Of a stretch of DNA of 64,000 nucleotides, positions 21,503-32,797 are shown piece by piece. The number at the start of each line of letters is the position of its first letter. Position 1 is the stretch's first letter. Position numbers and translations under genes: made by a program. Below the pieces are notes generated by a model that worked only from the letters and a program-made list of their open reading frames with translations, did not search any database and was not told the DNA's origin. The stretch covers positions 12,347,596-12,411,595 of the forward strand of contig OZ024786.1 of NCBI GenBank assembly GCA_964017065.1, read 5' to 3'. Source of the DNA: Haliclona indistincta. Its lineage: Eukaryota > Porifera > Demospongiae > Haplosclerida > Chalinidae.

Positions 21503-24500
21503 CTATAATGCAAGGCATGGTATTACCCTATCAAAATGATCTCTTGAAACAGTATGGTATAAGTGCAATTTTATTCCAACTGAAGGAATAGTGCAATTGT
21601 AGTTACAGAAGGCAGGAGAAAAACGCAACCATGTTCGTTTATGTTTGCCAAAGTCTGAAAAGGTCAGTATGTTAACTTGAAACATAGTTGCCGCCACTAT
21701 AATCTCCTTATCAGTCCCCCATGCATCCTGACACATACCTGAATCGTTGACGTAGGTAGTCACTGTACAGAGATGATCTTCTCTTTTTCCAAAGAAAAAT
21801 TGCCCAAACAACTGAGCATTGTGAGAATTGGTAAGAAAATTTGTAATAGCAAGACGTACAGCTTTATGGTTTATTTGTGTGCCAGTGACTTCTTTTGAAA
21901 GTGCTCTAAACAAGCAATGACCATCACCAACAATAGCATCACAAACATGCGGCAAAAGTTCAGAGCATTCTATAGGCTTTATAGGCTCTGATTCGGTTAT
22001 TACTGGAAGACTAGACCAACACCTTATCATTTCACAAGCAGACTGCTTCCACTCTAAATTTGGCAATGGACCACTAGGCTGAATAGAGCTATTGGATACT
22101 CCAACAACAATACATTCAGATGCTTTAGATGCCTTTTCCTCAGAATTATCTAGAACATTATTAGAAGGCTCGGCTCCTTTTTGTCTGGGATTCATGGGGC
22201 ACTTGCGGTGATGTGCACGACCAGAACAACTACAAATGGATTGATTATCTTTGTGCAATGATTCATCATTATTGCTATCACGTGCACTACCAACCAGAAT
22301 AGTTTCAGCAGTCACTTTTCCTTTCCCTTTATTGAGAGGACAGTCACGATGGTTAATGCGACTATGAGCTACTGAACCACACTTACAAGGCTTTTTACTA
22401 CACTTGGAAGCACTAACCAGCTTGCTTTGAATTACTTCAGAGTTGACTTTGTCGGTCAGCTTGTGCTCTGAAAATGGCAATTCACTAGAGCTACTAGATA
22501 CTAATGCTTCACATTCAGACAATTTCAATGGTATGTGATGACTAGATTCCTTGGAATTATCATCAAGGTCATTGGAGAGTTTGGCCCATTTTTTTCTTGG
22601 ATTCAAGGGACATTCGCGTTTATGTGAACGATTAGGACAACCACAGTCATACTGATAGTCGTCAACATCATCTGAAGATAGACATGTATCCTCAGAATCT
22701 GTCTGACTCATTTCATCTTCACTGTGCAATGAATCACTATCGTCTACATTCAAAGCTTCAGCAATTCCTTTTTCTCCTTCTCTTTTATTGAGAGGACAGT
22801 CACGATGGCTGGTTCGACTGTGATAGATTGAACCACAACTACAAGGCTTTCTACTACGCTTGGTTGGAGTTGATTCAGACTTGATCGGAGAGGAGTTAGG
22901 TGTACACTCAAAAGTGTATTCAGTGGTCCCATAAGTATGACTAATCTTTTGGGACTTACCCCATTTTTGCCGAGCCAGCTGTTCTTTTCCTCTGTGCTTT
23001 GCCTTCGAGCGCTGCCTACTCTGCTTGGCAGATTTAGTTTTTCTCTTTTCAGATTGTTTAATTTTTATCCGGTTTGCCTGTTTCAGCACTGCTTCCATAC
23101 CATCTAACAAAGGAAGTTGCATGCATTCAAACAACTCTGAAAGCCAATGATATTCCATACCACAGACTCTATTCATGTAATTCAAATTGCTTTGTAAAAG
23201 ACCAAGGTTAGTGGACACTTGGTAATGAAGACGCTTGATATGCCAAGTTTTAGGCCGAAATAAGGCTAGAGTGTAATGAGCTGACTCAATTTTGTTTGTG
23301 TGACCTCTCCCAAGCACAGGATGAATTATATCACATGCTCGTTCTGCCCTTTTATCACACTCTATCTCATAGAGCAGACTATGAAATGGACAACTGAGAA
23401 TAGTACTCGTTTCATACAATTTTCCACTACATGTTAGTTCACCTTGACACTTACCACATGTACAAACAAACATGGGATGAAAGTCACAGCCAACTACTTC
23501 GGAACCCTCATACCATGAATGAATGTTTCTCGCATGGTGATGCAGAGCGGTTAAGCGAAATACAAACTTTTTTGGATCATTTTCCGCATCACACATTGCT
23601 CGAACAAAACGACTACGTGCTAATTTGATAAATCCATCTGTAAAACAACCACAACCCTGGCTGTGTTTTTTTGGACAACAGCATTTAACGGTTTGTACAT
23701 CAGGATACTTCTCTTTATAAGTGTCAATGTCATTTGCAGCAAAAGATCGCTTTGCTTTCAATTTTTTAAGCATCTTTTCATGTGCACGAGCTGCATGTCC
23801 ACTGCAAAGCATTATTTTGGCATCAGGAAAGAAATCTGTAAAACACTTGCTGGCTGAGGAATCATCATCCTGCCAATGCAGAACAATATTCATTCCCTCA
23901 TCCTTTGCTCTCTTTAAGATGCTAGCTGTAGCATGCCCTTCTGCAGCTTTTGATGTGCCTTCGAACAACTCACCGTCACATACGCTATCGTTCCCTCTTT
24001 GACAGTAATGTTCATAATACAGAATTCCATTGCTAAAGTAATCACGCATGTGGTAAGTAAAATTTTGGCTGTGATGACCCCTTGTCATCCAGACACCATC
24101 ACCATTAGTAACAGCCTTTCTGAAACTACCAAATTCACTATCGGCTTTTGATCTCATTTCATCTTTAGCTCTTTCACATTGATTGTCTAAAATTTGTTTC
24201 ACTACTGGATGCATCGTCTTCAATGTTGCATAGAACTGATCAAAACTGACAGCATGCATACCAAATGACTGTGCTAATACTTTGTGATACTGGGCATAGC
24301 TACAACCAGCAGCAACAAAACCAACTTGAAGGGCAACGCTGAGAAGCGTTTGATTACTTGTTACATGTAGTGTAGAGCTATTAAAGTTGAGGCGACGTTC
24401 AACACAACCAGTACAATCGTACTGTATTCTTATTGTGCCACCCAAACCAATCATCTGAATGTTAACTGGCTTTAACAACCCTTTACAATCTTTAGTAGCA

Positions 24501-25393
24501 CATTTTGATGTATTGTTAACTTGGTCAATAAGGTCTTGTATCTGACATTTTTGACTAATAAATGCACCATTACCAACACAGAGCTCAGTCGACATTCTTT
24601 TGTCAGGAGTATCTAAAACAAAATCAGTGTCATGCTTATCTATGATATTTTCATCAACGTCTGAAAGGTCAGATTTACTATCAGAAAAACAATCCTCTTC
24701 ATTGGTAACCTGATGCGCAGATTGCATCAAACAATTATCAAAATCCAGTTTAGCACGTTTCCTCTTTGAATTTCCATCAGAAACACTAACTGGTAACTCA
24801 GCATTCAAAGTATTGCTGTTACATGAACTCTTAGCTAATACATGTACACTAATAGGCTGTTGATCAGTACTCAGAGAATCACTAGCTGGTACATGTGACC
24901 CAGATGCTATCATAGTATTGCTACCACTAATAGCCTGTTGATCAGTACTAAGAGAATCACTAGCTGGTACATGTGACCCAGATGCTATCATAGTATTGCT
25001 ACCACTAATAGCCTGTTGATCAGTACTAAGAGAATCACTAGCTGGTACATGTGACCCAGATGCTATCATAGTATTGCTACCACTAATAGCCTGTTGATCA
25101 GTACTAAGAGAATCACTAGCTGGTACATGTGACCCAGATGCTATCATAGTATTGCTACCACTATTAGGCTGTTGATCAGTACTCAGAGAATCACTAGCTG
25201 GTACATGTGACCCAGATGCTATCATAGTATTGCTACCACTAATAGACTGTTGACCAGTACTCAGAGAATCACTAGCTGGTACATTTGACTTACTACTGGA
25301 CTCAAGTAACGCAGCCCCGGAACCAGTAGAGAGACGCCATCGGCGATTTGCAAGCTCACTAAATCGCTTACGCTTGTTCACACGATTCATCAT
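21503..25393 (-). CDS. Transposon-derived protein: repeat tract, DDE-like core, Cys-His knuckles, OTU protease
   Basis: A single uninterrupted frame; counting from the first ATG (25450) it has 1315 residues. I prefer the ATG at 25393 because the text after it (MNRVNKRKRFSELANRRWRL) looks like a basic N-terminus. Residues 57-200 hold six 26-residue repeats (VPASDSLST...GSNTMIASGSH), 78 bp each. Residues 300-450 include a Cys-pair finger (CATKDC...CTGC). At 451 the sequence GDGVWMTRGHHSQ begins a core resembling Kolobok/Mutator-like transposases, with candidate acidic residues D451, D528-530 and E722 and a CSGHAARAH motif at 549. Four knuckles of the form C-x-C-x(5-7)-H-x(3-5)-C-P-(L/M)-N lie at about 870-888, 936-950, 1022-1040 and 1073-1087. 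Residues 1165-1310 are an OTU domain, with DGHCLF (C1179) and HFDRV (H1305) as likely catalytic pair. It may be an active or domesticated transposon protein. Confidence 0.8.
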   Translation of the reverse strand: MMNRVNKRKRFSELANRRWRLSTGSGAALLESSSKSNVPASDSLSTGQQSISGSNTMIASGSHVPASDSLSTDQQPNSGSNTMIASGSHVPASDSLSTDQQAISGSNTMIASGSHVPASDSLSTDQQAISGSNTMIASGSHVPASDSLSTDQQAISGSNTMIASGSHVPASDSLSTDQQPISVHVLAKSSCNSNTLNAELPVSVSDGNSKRKRAKLDFDNCLMQSAHQVTNEEDCFSDSKSDLSDVDENIIDKHDTDFVLDTPDKRMSTELCVGNGAFISQKCQIQDLIDQVNNTSKCATKDCKGLLKPVNIQMIGLGGTIRIQYDCTGCVERRLNFNSSTLHVTSNQTLLSVALQVGFVAAGCSYAQYHKVLAQSFGMHAVSFDQFYATLKTMHPVVKQILDNQCERAKDEMRSKADSEFGSFRKAVTNGDGVWMTRGHHSQNFTYHMRDYFSNGILYYEHYCQRGNDSVCDGELFEGTSKAAEGHATASILKRAKDEGMNIVLHWQDDDSSASKCFTDFFPDAKIMLCSGHAARAHEKMLKKLKAKRSFAANDIDTYKEKYPDVQTVKCCCPKKHSQGCGCFTDGFIKLARSRFVRAMCDAENDPKKFVFRLTALHHHARNIHSWYEGSEVVGCDFHPMFVCTCGKCQGELTCSGKLYETSTILSCPFHSLLYEIECDKRAERACDIIHPVLGRGHTNKIESAHYTLALFRPKTWHIKRLHYQVSTNLGLLQSNLNYMNRVCGMEYHWLSELFECMQLPLLDGMEAVLKQANRIKIKQSEKRKTKSAKQSRQRSKAKHRGKEQLARQKWGKSQKISHTYGTTEYTFECTPNSSPIKSESTPTKRSRKPCSCGSIYHSRTSHRDCPLNKREGEKGIAEALNVDDSDSLHSEDEMSQTDSEDTCLSSDDVDDYQYDCGCPNRSHKRECPLNPRKKWAKLSNDLDDNSKESSHHIPLKLSECEALVSSSSSELPFSEHKLTDKVNSEVIQSKLVSASKCSKKPCKCGSVAHSRINHRDCPLNKGKGKVTAETILVGSARDSNNDESLHKDNQSICSCSGRAHHRKCPMNPRQKGAEPSNNVLDNSEEKASKASECIVVGVSNSSIQPSGPLPNLEWKQSACEMIRCWSSLPVITESEPIKPIECSELLPHVCDAIVGDGHCLFRALSKEVTGTQINHKAVRLAITNFLTNSHNAQLFGQFFFGKREDHLCTVTTYVNDSGMCQDAWGTDKEIIVAATMFQVNILTFSDFGKHKRTWLRFSPAFCNYNCTIPSVGIKLHLYHTVSRDHFDRVIPCLAL
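24850..25300 (-). repeat. 78-bp coding minisatellite within the OTU/transposase gene
   Basis: Five to six nearly identical 78-bp units (…TGTTGATCAGTACTAAGAGA…GACCCAGATGCTATCATAGT…) preserve the reading frame since 78 is a multiple of three. The third to fifth copies are almost identical, pointing to recent expansion. Confidence 0.92.
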
Positions 25394-25450
25394 GTGAAGA
25401 ACGTACACCACCAAAGTCACGGAAGCTCTAGTCGAGTTGATCGTCCTCAC

Positions 25451-26061
25451 AGCTCGCTCACAGCTGAGATTTCACCTTCTGCAAGCGTGATCGTATACGT
25501 CAGCACGTGAGCAGGCCGGTTGAAGGCGGAGCTAGCTAACACCACACCGCACCCGTCGACGTCGACGTCACGTTATTAAGTAGCTGGATTATGGCGGACA
25601 AGTAGTCAACTGCTATATCAGCGTGCGCAGACATTGACAACTGCCGACAAGAATGCGTACTCTATTGTAAATTATGCAAATAATTATTTCTAACAACTTT
25701 ACGCATGGATTTTAAAATTGGTTTAAATCTGAATCACTGAGCTGTACGGAACGAATTAGCAGGTTGTGATGCAATTATTGAGAAAACTGTATATTATAAA
25801 CCAAAAAGCATGCGTAATAATGTAGACTGAGTGGTTTTGCATAGGTGAAATTGTTTTTTATTAACAAAAGTTGTTTGTAGTAATTATAAATTTGAATTGA
25901 ATACCATGGGTTGTTAATTTTAAAAACACAATTTCTAACGCAAAAAATTTTTTCCCTTTAATCCAAGAGTCAAAAAGGTATTGTCATCCATAGCTCTTTC
26001 CAAAACAGTCATCATTTTGAAAAAAAAAATGTTTGACGTGAAGTCCCTTAATTAGATGTAC
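25451..26061. other. 5' flank of the OTU/transposase gene
   Basis: Includes GTCGACGTCGACGTCACG at about 25553-25571 (CRE-like TGACGT/ACGTCA core) and ATGGCGGACAAGT at 25591, which could be promoter elements. The rest is AT-rich and empty. Confidence 0.35.
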
Positions 26062-26149
26062 TTTCAGTTAGGTAGTGCGAGCCAGGTTGTGGGTGGATTT
26101 TGATAGACGCTCTTCAGCTTGTCCACATACACAGTGAGTGGAGAGTGAT
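26062..26149 (-). pseudogene. NLR NACHT-exon 5' fragment
   Basis: Minus-strand text after a TCTACAG acceptor reads DHSPLTVYVDKLKSVYQNPP, then TTWLALPN and a stop. It is the start of the NLR NACHT exon and stops where the intact genes continue (CKHIKLAMTNEK). A near-identical fragment is at 61640-61730. Intron-like sequence of the NLR family follows it on the upstream side (26824-26960). Confidence 0.8.
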
Positions 26150-26208
26150 CTGTAGAGTGAGAGCATAGTGCATGATGGAGTCATGTAGTATCCTAGTGAC
26201 TATCTAAG

Positions 26209-26823
26209 TAATAGTTATAACACCCCTACGAGGGAATTATCCGATTTACAGTCACGAGCACGAGGGCGCGAAGCGCCCGAGTGCGAGTGACTGTAAACGG
26301 ATAATTCACGAGTATACGGGGTGTTATAACTGATTTATTTCCGTTGCTAACGGTGGCCGCACCGTTGCTAAATGACGTCAGTAAAACCGCATGGCCACGA
26401 GGTAGCTGAGGTCGCGGTCATGGTAGGATCTGCTGTGTAGTGTAGAGACAGCGACCGCAAGGAGAGCGAAGCAAAGTGTGGAAAACAGGAAAGAAACTAT
26501 TTATCGTCGTTTTGTGTGTGTCTAGCGCTTCGATCGTGCTATCAAGGGGCGAGTTATGCTACGTGTGGCCGCCGAGACTCGTTACACTACGATGTTCTAG
26601 GTGTGCTAAGCTAGAAGAACATTTCTTTAGCTCGTAGGATCTGTGTTGAATACGCTTTCTTGCTCTAAACTAAGTTTTTTGCCGGCAGTCCGTGACCTTT
26701 GCACCGAGGTACCATATCAAACATCAAAGGATAATATAGTCCTCATGACGTAATCACATGGCACTTTAGTGCGTTTTAAACCACGGGCGGCAACTTTGAT
26801 ACACCCACGCAACGGGATATAAG
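26209..26823. mobile_element. 615-bp insertion with TAAG target duplication
   Basis: The paralogous region at 61743-61800 runs ...GACTATCTAAG straight into GCAGAATATACTCC.... Here the same flanks are separated by 615 bp, with TAAG at 26205-26208 and 26820-26823. The left end is a long hairpin (TTATAACACCCC...GGGGTGTTATAA, 26214-26330) with a GGGCGCGAAGCGCCC tip. No open frame. It is a non-autonomous element of unassigned class. Confidence 0.85.
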
Positions 26824-27356
26824 GCAGAATATACTCCAGCAGCTAGTGAGTCATCTATATGCGAGCTGATAGCTCACCACCATCCATGGATTGTAGGAGA
26901 TTGTATTCTAGACACCAATTGGTATCACCACCAGTGATATCTTTTACCGAAAAGAGCAGTCTGTTCCAAACATAATGTCTGGTCATTAGCTATAGTCTAT
27001 TGCATTTTGAATTTTACTACTTTTACAGGTCGGTCACTTTGATCAAACAATAGATGGACTCTGTTTAGACAGCACAACCTATCATTACAGCAGTTTAAAC
27101 ATTATTTCAGTATAATACATGTATGCCACATGGAGCCACTTTGCTAGCACACCACTAGCTCACCAAAGTGACCATGAGATCTCCCGAGTCAGGATAATTA
27201 TTTTTACCCGTTTTTGAAAGTATATATACAGTGCCGGACCGTTTTGCACTCATGTTTAATGATACAGTGCCGTGCTCATGGTCTGGCAAATTGCCTATAG
27301 TGCCTACTTGTCAATGATAGACATTTTGTAAATTACATATCACTCTCCCACTCCAG

Positions 27357-27468
27357 AGAGGATGGTCCTCATCGTTTACCATTCATTAACTACCTGATTG
27401 AAGACCGGACTGAAGACGGCACATCATATTACGAATATCTGCAGCACATTAGCTGACAAATTAAGTAG
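27357..27468 (+). pseudogene. Copy of the last SEC24 exon, nonsense-mutated
   Basis: It has the same 112-bp length, acceptor (CCCACTCCAG) and text as the real exon at 45010-45121, but CGA (Arg) of the ISRQIK ending is TGA at 27454-27456. No other SEC24 coding exon lies upstream in this copy. It sits 178 bp from the NLR-A stop codon, tail to tail. Confidence 0.85.
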
Positions 27469-27646
27469 ATCAATCTGTAGTGGGTGTGGCTAGTTATCAA
27501 GTGTGGTAATGACAACTGGAGTATGTCAGCTGTAGAAATTTTTACTAACTTTATCATATTTACTGTCTCTAAAAATAATTGTACATTTATGTTGTGGTAT
27601 CAAGAAAGCGGTTTATACAAAATTCTAATTCTAATTGTTAAATTTA

Positions 27647-30600
27647 TCAGTAGAACATTATATGAATTTCAGGTAGTCCTTTCTGTCTTCTTGTTGCGTT
27701 GACTGTTGCTGCTGTTGTCTTGAGTGCTTTACGCGACTGATCTAGTTGATGTGAGTGATGTTCTTCGAAGTATGAAAGTTTAACGGATTGACATGCACGC
27801 TGCCGACGTGTACCATATTCAAGAATGAGATAAAGATTATCAAGGTGACTATCCACTAGAGATTGTATGAGCTCCTTTCCTCCCACCTCCACACACTGTA
27901 GCCACTCCTTTGCTCTCTCTTCAGTCACTGGTGCTTCACCTGAGGCAGGCATGTTCATTTCTAGACGTAGTTTACTCAGTGTGCTCTTACTGACACACTC
28001 TCCAATATTCTTTAGTGTGCTGTCTGGATGTGTGGATGACCAGTACAGGAGCAAGTACACCATTGAGCTTTTTGCAGTAAGAGCTGCTGCTAGTGACAAT
28101 GCTCTCTCATCTGTTGCAGTCGCTTCCCCGGTAGATAGTTTCTTTAAAGTATTGTTTCTCCTAAGAGCAGTAGCAATATGAGCTATACCAGTGTCACTAA
28201 TGTTATTGATTATGACATCTAGTTCTTGCAGTGTCTTATTGACAGTAAGTGCTCTAGCTAGTGACTCTGCACCATCATCTGACATGTTGCACCAAGAAAT
28301 ATTAAGATTAGTCATAGTATTGTTTGTTTGGAGTGCAGTTGAAATGAGAGCTATGCCTTTGTCACTGATCTTGTTACCACTGATATCCAGCTTTGTCACT
28401 CCATGTAAAGCACCTGTCGGACATGCCTCAGCATGCTTGGAGAGCTCTCCCATCATTAGACCAAATGAGTGGTCATTGATACCACATAAGGAAAGGTATA
28501 CACTTAGTCTTCTACTGTTCCTACAAACCAATGCCAGGAAGTATCCAACAGACATACAGTCCAGTGGACTCAACGTAACACTAGACAAATTTAGTATTCC
28601 ATTGATCCTTGGAAAAAAGTTTGAATACAATGACTGGTCATCAATTTGTGCTTCATAAAAACACCTTACGTAATTAAGAAGAGAAAGCTCATCAGTGAAA
28701 TCACTACCTGTGATGATGTTACGAACACCTTGATTGGTGAGCTTAGTGAACCCAGCATAGAACTGTAGTACAGCAGCGAATCGAGGCTCACTAAGTACGG
28801 TCTTAAACACTCTCACTTGCTCATCTCTTCCCATTTGGGAGATACGATAGGCAGCAAGCATTTCTTGGATTGAGAGATGAACAAAGTTGTACGCGATAGA
28901 TTGGCTGGTTCCAGCCCATTTGACCCTCTGCAGCACTCCCATGGCGGGGAGATCCTGTTGTGCAGGTGTGGCTACTGTTGGTAGAATCTGAGATAAGAAA
29001 TTGTGAATCTTATCCCAAAAGTTTCTAGGCAAGATAGATGGAAGCTCATCTTGTGTGAAGACGATCTTGTTGTTCATCACCCCCTCGTATGCTAGTATGC
29101 TGATGTGCTCTAGCTGTTTCTTGAGGTCACGAGGGAGGTCATCGAGTGAGGATATTGTTCCAAGAGTATGATTTGGCTGACGAGTGTTCACTTCACGAGC
29201 AATAAAGTACAACAGAAGTTTATGGAACATCTCAAATTGGGTGGTAGGTAGTGTACGGTCACGTTGCAGATATAGAAGTGCAAGAATGGCGGCATTCAGT
29301 GGTATGTAACAGCTGCTTTCAATGGCTGGATTGTTGGCCAAATGATCTTTTATTTTTTTGCACTCATCTTCTAGTATCGTAGAGGATAGCTGAGTAGACA
29401 GTGCTTCTCGGAAGTAGTCATGAATGCTCTCTTTAGTGAACCCAAGAATCTCAACTCTCTTCACATTTGGTCTGTTGTGCAGGTCTATGGAGGAGTCAGG
29501 TCGAGAGGTGATGAGGATGGTAGTGATGGATGAAACAGAACGAAGAAGATAGCCAAGATATGAATTATCCGAAGGGTGCTTAGGATCTGGAGGTGCTCGA
29601 AGGCAAGCCGGTCCCTCATCCCATCCATCGAGAATGAGGAGAAATTTAAGACCATTTTTTATGCTCTGGATTACATTTGTCATGATATCGTCATTTCCTT
29701 TTTCACCATCGCTAGCTAAGAGAAGGAGCTGGTATAAAATAAAGTCAAATCCAGCTGAATGAACAGCTGGGTGACGCAGGTGAGCAAGAACTACCAGATC
29801 AAACATGCCTAGATTGCCTTTAGCCCATTTCTTGCAGTAGTGGTATGCTAGAGTGGTTTTGCCTGACCCAAATGCTCCCTCTACTAGAATTACCAATGGT
29901 TGGTGAACGTTCTCAAAGGCGCCTTCATCAAAGATGCTATCCATATCTACCGGCACCTTACTAGCCATGAGAGGCTCTATCTCTCCCTTGACTCTGTGCT
30001 CGATCAGGTCATCTGGTTCACGAGTGTGTCGTGTTCCCTTCTCGTTAGTCATAGCTAGTTTGATATGCTTACAGTTAGGTAGTGAGAGCCAGGTTGTGGG
30101 TGGAGTTTGATAGACTCTCTTGAGTTTGTCCACATACACAGTGAGTGAAGAGTGGTCTGTAGTGGGATGAGCAGTAATTGAGTCAGTGTGAATAACAATT
30201 ATTAGCATGTACTACATGTATGATGATAAGATATTAGTGTTATTACAACTACTATAGTATTATAATGAGAGTACATTTGTACTACACTGTTGAGTGTTAA
30301 ATAGTTTATTACATAGTTTGAGAATGTAAATATTCCTCAAATAGAAGCTGCCTCCAAACAGAGGCCGGTCTCGTTTAGAGACTTGTTCTGAACTAAATCA
30401 AGGACGTGGTTAGGATAACTTTTCTTTTTTATCAAGATACATAAGAAATAGAGACCCGGGCTTTTATTCGAGGAAATGCAGTCTGCCGAATAGTAGAAGT
30501 TGGAACAAGCTTTAATACATAATTTTTTATTAAGATTACATGGACATCAGCAATAGCTATACCTTGTTTGCTAAACAACATGACAATAATAAAATTAATT

Positions 30601-31809
30601 TAAAACTAATAATTTATTATCAAATTTTTTGTGAATCTGAAAGCTTTAATAAAAGCTAGTTTTATTTGTAAATCGCTTGAAAAGTAAAATTGATGGATGT
30701 AAAGAAACCTAATCTCAATGCACATCATGCGCTCAGCTGCAGTGTTTCTATATAAACATGTTATTTTTTATTTTCTCCAATTATTTTTTTGCAGGCTTGA
30801 TACCATTTTATTGATTATCTTTAGCATTTGTCTAACAAAACGTACAAATCTTGCTCATATTTGACGATGGATGCCTAAATTTAGGCACCTTCGCTCTAAA
30901 ATGACCTAATTTTAGGAAATAATATTATGAGCTGCCTAAATTTAGGCATGCTAGGTATCTAGAGTACACTAAACTTCTGGTAAGCATGCCTAAATTTAGG
31001 CAGGGTTGCCTAAATTTAGGCATGCTGTCCTATAATTATTGCTAAAAATATGAGGTAAATTACATCAATTTAGGCAAAAATGCCTTAATTTAAGCATGCA
31101 TCATTCAAATTTGGTTATTTTTGCCAATTTTCTTAGTTATGCGCTAAAGATTTTCTATGAAATGGTCTAAAACTGCAAAAAATAATTGGACGAAATAAAA
31201 AATAACATGTTTATAGTGGCAAGACAAGACACATGTGAAGTGAGCACCTGGTTGAGAATTGTGCGCTAGCAATTCTGTGCACAACCCCAGGCAACAAACA
31301 GTTGTCTAGTTATACTGTAACCGAAGATCACCATTGATTGATCACTAGAGATTGTAGTGGACTGTATTCTAGCACCTCAAATTTACATAACTATGTATGA
31401 CTACACATTAATATGTTGTGTTGTAGTACCTGCATGAGCGAGCTAGAGGGCAACTAACTGCTGTAGCTAGCTCCTGAGCTACAGCAGGTTCTCTACACAT
31501 CTTGACAGCATCAATCAACATGATCCACTGGTTGCCGGTAGTGCTGCCTACCCACTGGGAGATTAGCTCCTGAAGCATACCAACCGTGTCCTTCACATTG
31601 TTAGCTTCAATTTCTAGAACGAGACTTGCTTTCCGTAAACCACTGGCGAGAGATTTCCACTTGTGAGGGGGAAACTTAGCTTTTTGAAGCACAAACAGAA
31701 CCGAGTCGACATTGAAATCTGTGAAACAAAAGATAACAGTATAAAGATCAAGATTATACTATACAATAGCCGTGATCTAATCTTGTACTGTGGACGAGGA
31801 TACCGCCAT
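27647..31809 (-). CDS. NLR-A: Death-like, NACHT, LRR receptor, possibly disabled at exon 2
   Basis: The large exon 27647-30156 is fully open. It has the linker (VYVDKLKRVY), the NACHT P-loop GAFGSGKTT and Walker B LLILDGWDEG, a winged-helix block ending FVHLSIQEMLAAY, then ribonuclease-inhibitor-type LRRs (KLDISGNKISDKG, NLNISWCNMSDDG) and a conserved tail (TRRQKGLPEI). Exon 31430-31718 encodes a Death-fold-like domain (DFNVDSVLFVLQKAKF...). Relative to NLR-B and NLR-C this exon has four extra bases (TGCA, 31431-31434) just before its GT donor. That changes the junction from phase 1 to phase 2 and throws the NACHT exon out of frame. The upstream ATG (31809; MAVSSST) also lacks the phase-1 donor used by its relatives and meets a stop. 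A shorter NACHT-LRR protein from a downstream start remains possible. As an intracellular immune-type sensor it would act in the cytosol. Confidence 0.75.
30751..31215. mobile_element. MITE with 43-bp inverted ends and a CCTAAATTTAGGCA array
   Basis: The ends TATAAACATGTTATTTTTTA... and ...TAAAAAATAACATGTTTATA are inverted over about 43 bp with a few mismatches (both include CAATTATTTTTT-GCAG). The centre (30870-31105) has at least six palindromic words of the form GCCTAAATTTAGGCA. It sits in the intron between the Death-like and NACHT exons of NLR-A and is absent from the matching introns of NLR-B and NLR-C. Confidence 0.85.
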
Positions 31810-32096
31810 GATAGCGAGCGCTGCTAGTAGCTTAACTTCTGAAAGAAGATAGCCCTTGCAGAGACAGTGTAGTTATAATCCACTGCAATCTCTGCAAGGT
31901 CACGGAGATTTCATGACTATGATTAACCCTCGGCGCATGCGCGAGTTATCTACAGCATCTATCAGTACTCTGCATGGATATAGTTGAGCATACATGTATT
32001 GTAATAGAAGGACATGCATTATCTAACATATTACTGATAAATGTTTACTTTATACATTGGTACAATAGTCGTTGATACTCTTAATCTTAGGCGGCG

Positions 32097-32642
32097 TTTA
32101 CACTACGCCGATTGGCTGAAAAACGTTTCAGATATTGCTGCTTATCCGACTACCAGTTTCCGTTTAGGCTGTCTGTTTACACTAATCCAGTGAAAAACGC
32201 AAACATGTATCCGCAAACATGTTGACGGCTGCTAAAAAGGTGAACTGAATACGGTGGCGTTTCAGATTGAGCGTTTTCATCGATTTTCCTCGTGTAAACA
32301 GCAAAATCGTTTCCAGAATACTGGATACGCGGGGTCGTCGCGTGACTTGTCATGTGACAACGCTTGCAGCAAAATGGATCCCTATACTGCTACTGTATAC
32401 TGTTGTTCCTCTCTAGCGTCCTGATGGTCCTCTAGCGTCCTTTCCTTGGTTTTCTTGGTTGTTCCTCAACCACGAGAGCATCCACGCTTACTTGTGATCA
32501 CGTGTCCATTTAACCACGCCTACACAAGTAAATGCAATCGTTTTGATTTAACCGCGTGTCGATTTTCCCGTGTAAACAGAAAGCGCATCAGTACTATTTG
32601 AAACGTTTTTCAGCCAATCGGCGTAGTGTAAACGCCGCCTAA
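32097..32642. mobile_element. 546-bp element with long inverted ends (TTAGGCGGCGTTTACACTAC)
   Basis: The left end TTAGGCGGCGTTTACACTAC, GCCGATTGGCTGAAAAACGT is the inverse of the right end, over more than 40 bp. Internal words such as GTGTAAACAG also recur inverted. It interrupts the region upstream of NLR-A and is not coding. Confidence 0.85.
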
Positions 32643-32797
32643 GTGATACTGAGTCTCCACTCACTGGTCACTAGCTGACAGTACATCAGTCATCACAACT
32701 TGTCAACTATCAACTACTATATTCTATTAGGTACACACATGTTGATCACAGTCTATGATAGACTAGTTAGTTCTGTTAGTGGCTGTGTTGTTGTCAG

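Noticed and set aside
27867..28658. Plus-strand frames of 104-155 codons opposite the NLR LRR exons (also 33885, 45437, 62762)
   Set aside because: They recur at the same place in each NLR gene and are antisense shadows of conserved coding sequence.
30870..31105. Repeated CCTAAATTTAGGCA words considered as a CRISPR-like array
   Set aside because: The words are short palindromes at irregular spacing within a eukaryotic MITE; no spacers or cas genes.
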